Source of the DNA: UBA2730 sp022793235
GTDB taxonomy: Bacteria; Bacillota_I; Bacilli_A; RF39; UBA660
Reading direction: 5' to 3'
Length of the DNA stretch: 8,190 nt
Assembly: GCA_949745755.1 (NCBI GenBank)
Contig: CATJZL010000098.1
Coordinates: 1 to 8,190 of the forward strand
The notes beneath the pieces are model-generated. The model did not search any database. It had not been told where the DNA came from and saw only the letters and a program-made list of their open reading frames with translations. Position 1 is the stretch's first letter, and each line of letters opens with the position of its first letter. Positions 6,308 to 8,190 of this stretch are shown piece after piece. The position numbers were made by a program, and so were the translations under genes.

Positions 6308-6523
6308 TTATTGTATTAAAATAGTGAATTGTTGTTGCACTGTGCTTTGAAAATTAAATGGTATTTTATTCCAATACCCACAATTTTTTAATTTCCTATA
6401 CTGTGTTGTAATTAATTCTTCCTTTTCATTCGTTAATTCTATCCACTTCTTTATATCTTCTAATATATCTTGTAATGACTGTATTTCATATGATGTGAAT
6501 CCTCCAAACATTCCTTGTGCCAT
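6308..6523 (-). CDS. 5' portion of the same frameshift-split gene (71 aa before premature stop)
   Basis: A genuine translation start is likely. The ATG at 6523-6521 has GGAG at 6532-6529, five bases upstream. The product opens MAQGMFGGFTSYEIQSLQDI and is mostly charged helix, ending WNKIPFNFQSTVQQQFTILIQ before TAA at 6310-6308. The following ORF overlaps in another frame. One extra base near 6308-6313 (within CAATAAAATATG on the minus strand) would join ...FTILIQ to ...KYDLSLVKNAIEKNN in a continuous helical sequence. This suggests a one-base loss, a sequencing error or, less likely, programmed frameshifting. I see no canonical slippery heptamer. No family recognised. Confidence 0.6.
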   Translation of the reverse strand: MAQGMFGGFTSYEIQSLQDILEDIKKWIELTNEKEELITTQYRKLKNCGYWNKIPFNFQSTVQQQFTILIQ

Positions 6524-6765
6524 AAATTCTCCTTTTTATTTGTAGGGTAATCCTATATAGGTTATTGCTTCTATATAATTAAAGTGTAATATAATTCTTT
6601 ATTTTTTTCCACAAAATAATTTAATTTTTATGTTAAAAAGAGAGGAGTAAACGATTTCATATTATATTATGTGAGGTGTACTTTTTTCATATTCAAACAA
6701 ATGGATTAGCAAAGATTCAAAAAACATTGTAATTCCTTTCATTCATTTTAGAATCTTCTTGATTG
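6524..6765. other. Intergenic region with a possible micro-ORF and a small palindrome
   Basis: About 240 bases without a supported gene. The palindrome CCTATATAGG lies at 6552-6561, upstream of the ribosome binding site at 6532-6529, and might overlap a -10 element or operator. The heptamers AAGATTC (6712-6718) and GAATCTT (6751-6757) form an inverted repeat around a 32-base loop. On the minus strand AAAGGA stands six bases before an ATG at 6727 that opens only 21 codons, ending at 6662 (MFFESLLIHLFEYEKS...). I do not call it a gene. A plus-strand AGAGGAG at 6641-6647 has no start codon at usable distance. No clear terminator follows the gene that ends at 6766. Confidence 0.4.
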
Positions 6766-8118
6766 TTATCCTATCGTATTTTTGGGTTGTTTTTCATTAT
6801 ATGAACATTGTATTTCTATTATTTGTTTTTTTAATTCTGCATATATATCGGTTGTAATAATTTCACCATTTGCTATTTTATAGAAAACATCTACAACATA
6901 TTCTGGTATTTTTGTTCCTATTAGTAATCTATTTATTATTTCATCAAAAGATAGTTCTTCTTCTAAATCTTTTTGTGGAATATCCTTTTCTTGAGTTTGA
7001 AGATACTGTTTAAAAAATGTATCGAATTTTTCTATCGGGGTTATACGTTTTATTTCTGTTTTTTTCTCTTCTGTATAAAACTTTATTATATCTTTTGCAT
7101 TTACCCTATTTATACTTTGTAATAATTCTTCTGGAAATACATTTTTAAAATATTTATTTATTTGAATTGAACTATCAAAAATGGAGTAAATGTCTGCTCT
7201 TACCTCTTCTAAAAAATTACCATGAAATTTGTTGTACATTTCTGAACCAAGAAATATCTTTAATATAGCATTTTTGTACCAACCATATATAGAAGTATTT
7301 TTTAGTAATAATCCATAATCATTAAACCCTTGTTGAAATATTTCTACTTCCCTATGCTTTTCTATATGACCAAATTCATGTGATAACATTTGTAATTCCA
7401 TTAGATTTAAATAATCTATTCTTAAATCTTCAGGCACTTCATCATTAAATTTTATATTTTTATCTAAATAGTCTGTAAATATTCTTAATCTTCCTATATT
7501 TTGTTGATAGTCTCCAAATGCAAAACTTTTGTCATCTGTGTTTTCTGTTACTATTATTTCTTTACAATATTCGTCTAAATCTAATTCTTTTAAATGAAAT
7601 AAAATATAAAACTTTAACATGTTATGACTCAATCTTTTATGATTTTTTATACAAGAGTTCATTATTGCTATCCCAACTCTATTTATATCATTTTCTAAAT
7701 CTATCTCTTTGTATTTTTCAATTACAATACTTAGGTAGTAATTAATCAACAAATCTATGCCTTCATTATAAATAGGATTACCTTCTAAAAATTTTTCTAT
7801 TTTGTTTCCTAAGTAGGTGATATCTTCTATTTGTTCTTTTTTTATATATAATTCTGCTGTTAGCATAAAACTTTGTAAGCTTGTATCTTTTTTACTTTCT
7901 TGTTCTTCTTTTAAATACTTCTTAAATATTTCTATTTTTGTTAATTCTATTAGACAATCATTATCTAAATAAGAATTATAAATTAAACTTATTAATTCTT
8001 CCTTGGATAAAACATTTATTTTATCTTTATAATTTACAAGAAACAGATGGCTGTTTTTTATGTAATAAAGAGATTTTATAAAAATGGCGGAATGATATGA
8101 ACCCCGTTTCTTGGACAA
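6766..8118 (-). CDS. Putative gluzincin-type metallopeptidase (HEFGH), 5' end truncated by an insertion sequence
   Basis: Residues 247-251 form HEFGH (codons 7380-7366), the zinc-binding HExxH motif. An EEVRAD segment at 304-309 is placed like the ExxAD/ExxSD motif that supplies the third zinc ligand in gluzincins. A cytoplasmic zinc peptidase is therefore likely. I see no signal peptide, and the rest is a long helical, charged protein of no family I recognise. The frame has no credible start: the TTG at 8118 lacks a ribosome binding site and the first Met codon is residue 85. The first nine codons (8118-8092) are the antisense of the inverted repeat of the adjoining insertion sequence. The authentic sequence therefore begins at about residue 10 (SAIFIKSLYY) and the true N-terminus lies beyond the insertion. 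Catalysis-relevant residues survive in the remaining part. The gene is followed after 242 bases by the frameshifted gene in the same direction. Confidence 0.65.
   Translation of the reverse strand: MSKKRGSYHSAIFIKSLYYIKNSHLFLVNYKDKINVLSKEELISLIYNSYLDNDCLIELTKIEIFKKYLKEEQESKKDTSLQSFMLTAELYIKKEQIEDITYLGNKIEKFLEGNPIYNEGIDLLINYYLSIVIEKYKEIDLENDINRVGIAIMNSCIKNHKRLSHNMLKFYILFHLKELDLDEYCKEIIVTENTDDKSFAFGDYQQNIGRLRIFTDYLDKNIKFNDEVPEDLRIDYLNLMELQMLSHEFGHIEKHREVEIFQQGFNDYGLLLKNTSIYGWYKNAILKIFLGSEMYNKFHGNFLEEVRADIYSIFDSSIQINKYFKNVFPEELLQSINRVNAKDIIKFYTEEKKTEIKRITPIEKFDTFFKQYLQTQEKDIPQKDLEEELSFDEIINRLLIGTKIPEYVVDVFYKIANGEIITTDIYAELKKQIIEIQCSYNEKQPKNTIG
8093..8117 (+). repeat. Terminal inverted repeat (left) of the insertion sequence
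   Basis: The 25-base stretch contains the ACCCCG and TTGGACA blocks typical of this IS group. The matching inverted copy should lie to the right of the window. It also accounts for the odd first residues (SKKRGSYH) of the truncated leftward gene. Confidence 0.55.
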
Positions 8119-8138
8119 AAAAGAAATGAGGTTTTTAT

Positions 8139-8190
8139 ATGAGCAAATTAAGTTATGAGGATAGAATAAATTTATATAATGACAGAAAAA
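8139..8190 (+). CDS. IS3-family transposase orfA (helix-turn-helix), N-terminal fragment
   Basis: The ATG at 8139 is preceded by ATGAGG at 8126-8131, a usable ribosome binding site. Seventeen codons are visible and read MSKLSYEDRINLYNDRK, the typical opening of the small helix-turn-helix protein encoded by orfA of IS3/IS150-group elements, which binds the inverted repeats and is joined to the DDE transposase by frameshifting. The remainder runs off the window, so whether the element is intact cannot be judged. Confidence 0.7.
   Translation, partial: MSKLSYEDRINLYNDRK

Larger units (their letters stand above)
8093..8190 (+). mobile_element. Left end of an IS3-family (IS150-group-like) insertion sequence, partial
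   Basis: The sequence from 8093 begins with TG and reads TGATATGAACCCCG then TTTCTTGGACA. This resembles the terminal inverted repeats of IS150-group elements, which follow TG..CTGACCCC....TTGGACA. About 46 bases later the transposase-type ORF begins. The right end, second ORF and target duplication are outside the window. The bases just left of the element (GGAA at 8089-8092) are the expected position of a 3-4 base target duplication. The consensus is recalled, not searched. Confidence 0.65.

Noticed and set aside
6300..6353. Programmed -1 frameshift site
   Set aside because: The zero-frame sequence contains no X-XXY-YYZ heptamer and no obvious downstream stem, so a simple indel or sequencing error is more likely.
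6552..6561. CCTATATAGG palindrome as a specific operator
   Set aside because: A ten-base palindrome is expected several times by chance in a window this size, and no second copy or recognised regulator supports it.
6641..6700. Plus-strand gene start after AGAGGAG (6641-6647)
   Set aside because: No ATG, GTG or TTG lies at usable distance, and the frames that follow hit stops within a few codons.
5903..7745. Rightward open frames at 5903-6130 and 7518-7745
   Set aside because: Both are antisense shadows of leftward genes, with Leu/Phe/His/Tyr-rich composition and no convincing starts.

Overview
The window comes from a very AT-rich, anaerobic, low-GC Gram-positive-type bacterium. GC is clearly below 30%, starts are preceded by AGGAGG-like ribosome binding sites, and UGG and UGA are used as in the standard bacterial code. 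The best-supported functional block is an oxygen-sensitive class III ribonucleotide reductase, which fits a strict anaerobe, probably an uncultured gut member of the Bacillota. That taxonomic placement is an inference from composition and gene style.

Layout. Positions 1-41 hold the start of a leftward zinc-ribbon protein. Positions 96-298 hold the 3' relic of a nitrate/sulfonate/taurine-type ABC transporter permease. It carries a TAG where the family normally has a Trp codon, and a rho-independent terminator follows it. Positions 561-860 and 912-1289 are two small divergent genes of unknown function, the second a membrane protein with three helices. A bidirectional terminator (about 1311-1343) separates the second from the leftward reductase operon. 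That operon occupies 4413-1347 and is read nrdD, then a 61-residue ORF, then nrdG. A good promoter lies just upstream at 4442-4471. A long T-rich gene-free stretch (4471-4871) follows, then a leftward Cof-type HAD phosphatase (4872-5654).

The right third (5706-8190) looks accessory and damaged. One leftward gene of about 270 codons is split by a frameshift into 6308-6523 and 5706-6299. Further right is a leftward gene encoding a putative HEFGH metallopeptidase (6766-8118). Its 5' end is interrupted by the left end of an IS150/IS3-like insertion sequence starting near 8093. The IS transposase orfA begins at 8139 and runs off the window.

How the genes work together. NrdG (radical SAM) would generate the glycyl radical that lets NrdD reduce ribonucleotides to deoxyribonucleotides without oxygen. 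The unusual point is that the glycyl-radical segment normally found at the NrdD C-terminus is absent from the 769-residue ORF. It appears instead in the separate, in-frame 61-residue ORF between nrdD and nrdG, with its own ribosome binding site. The reductase therefore appears to be a two-polypeptide enzyme, and this is the observation most worth following up.
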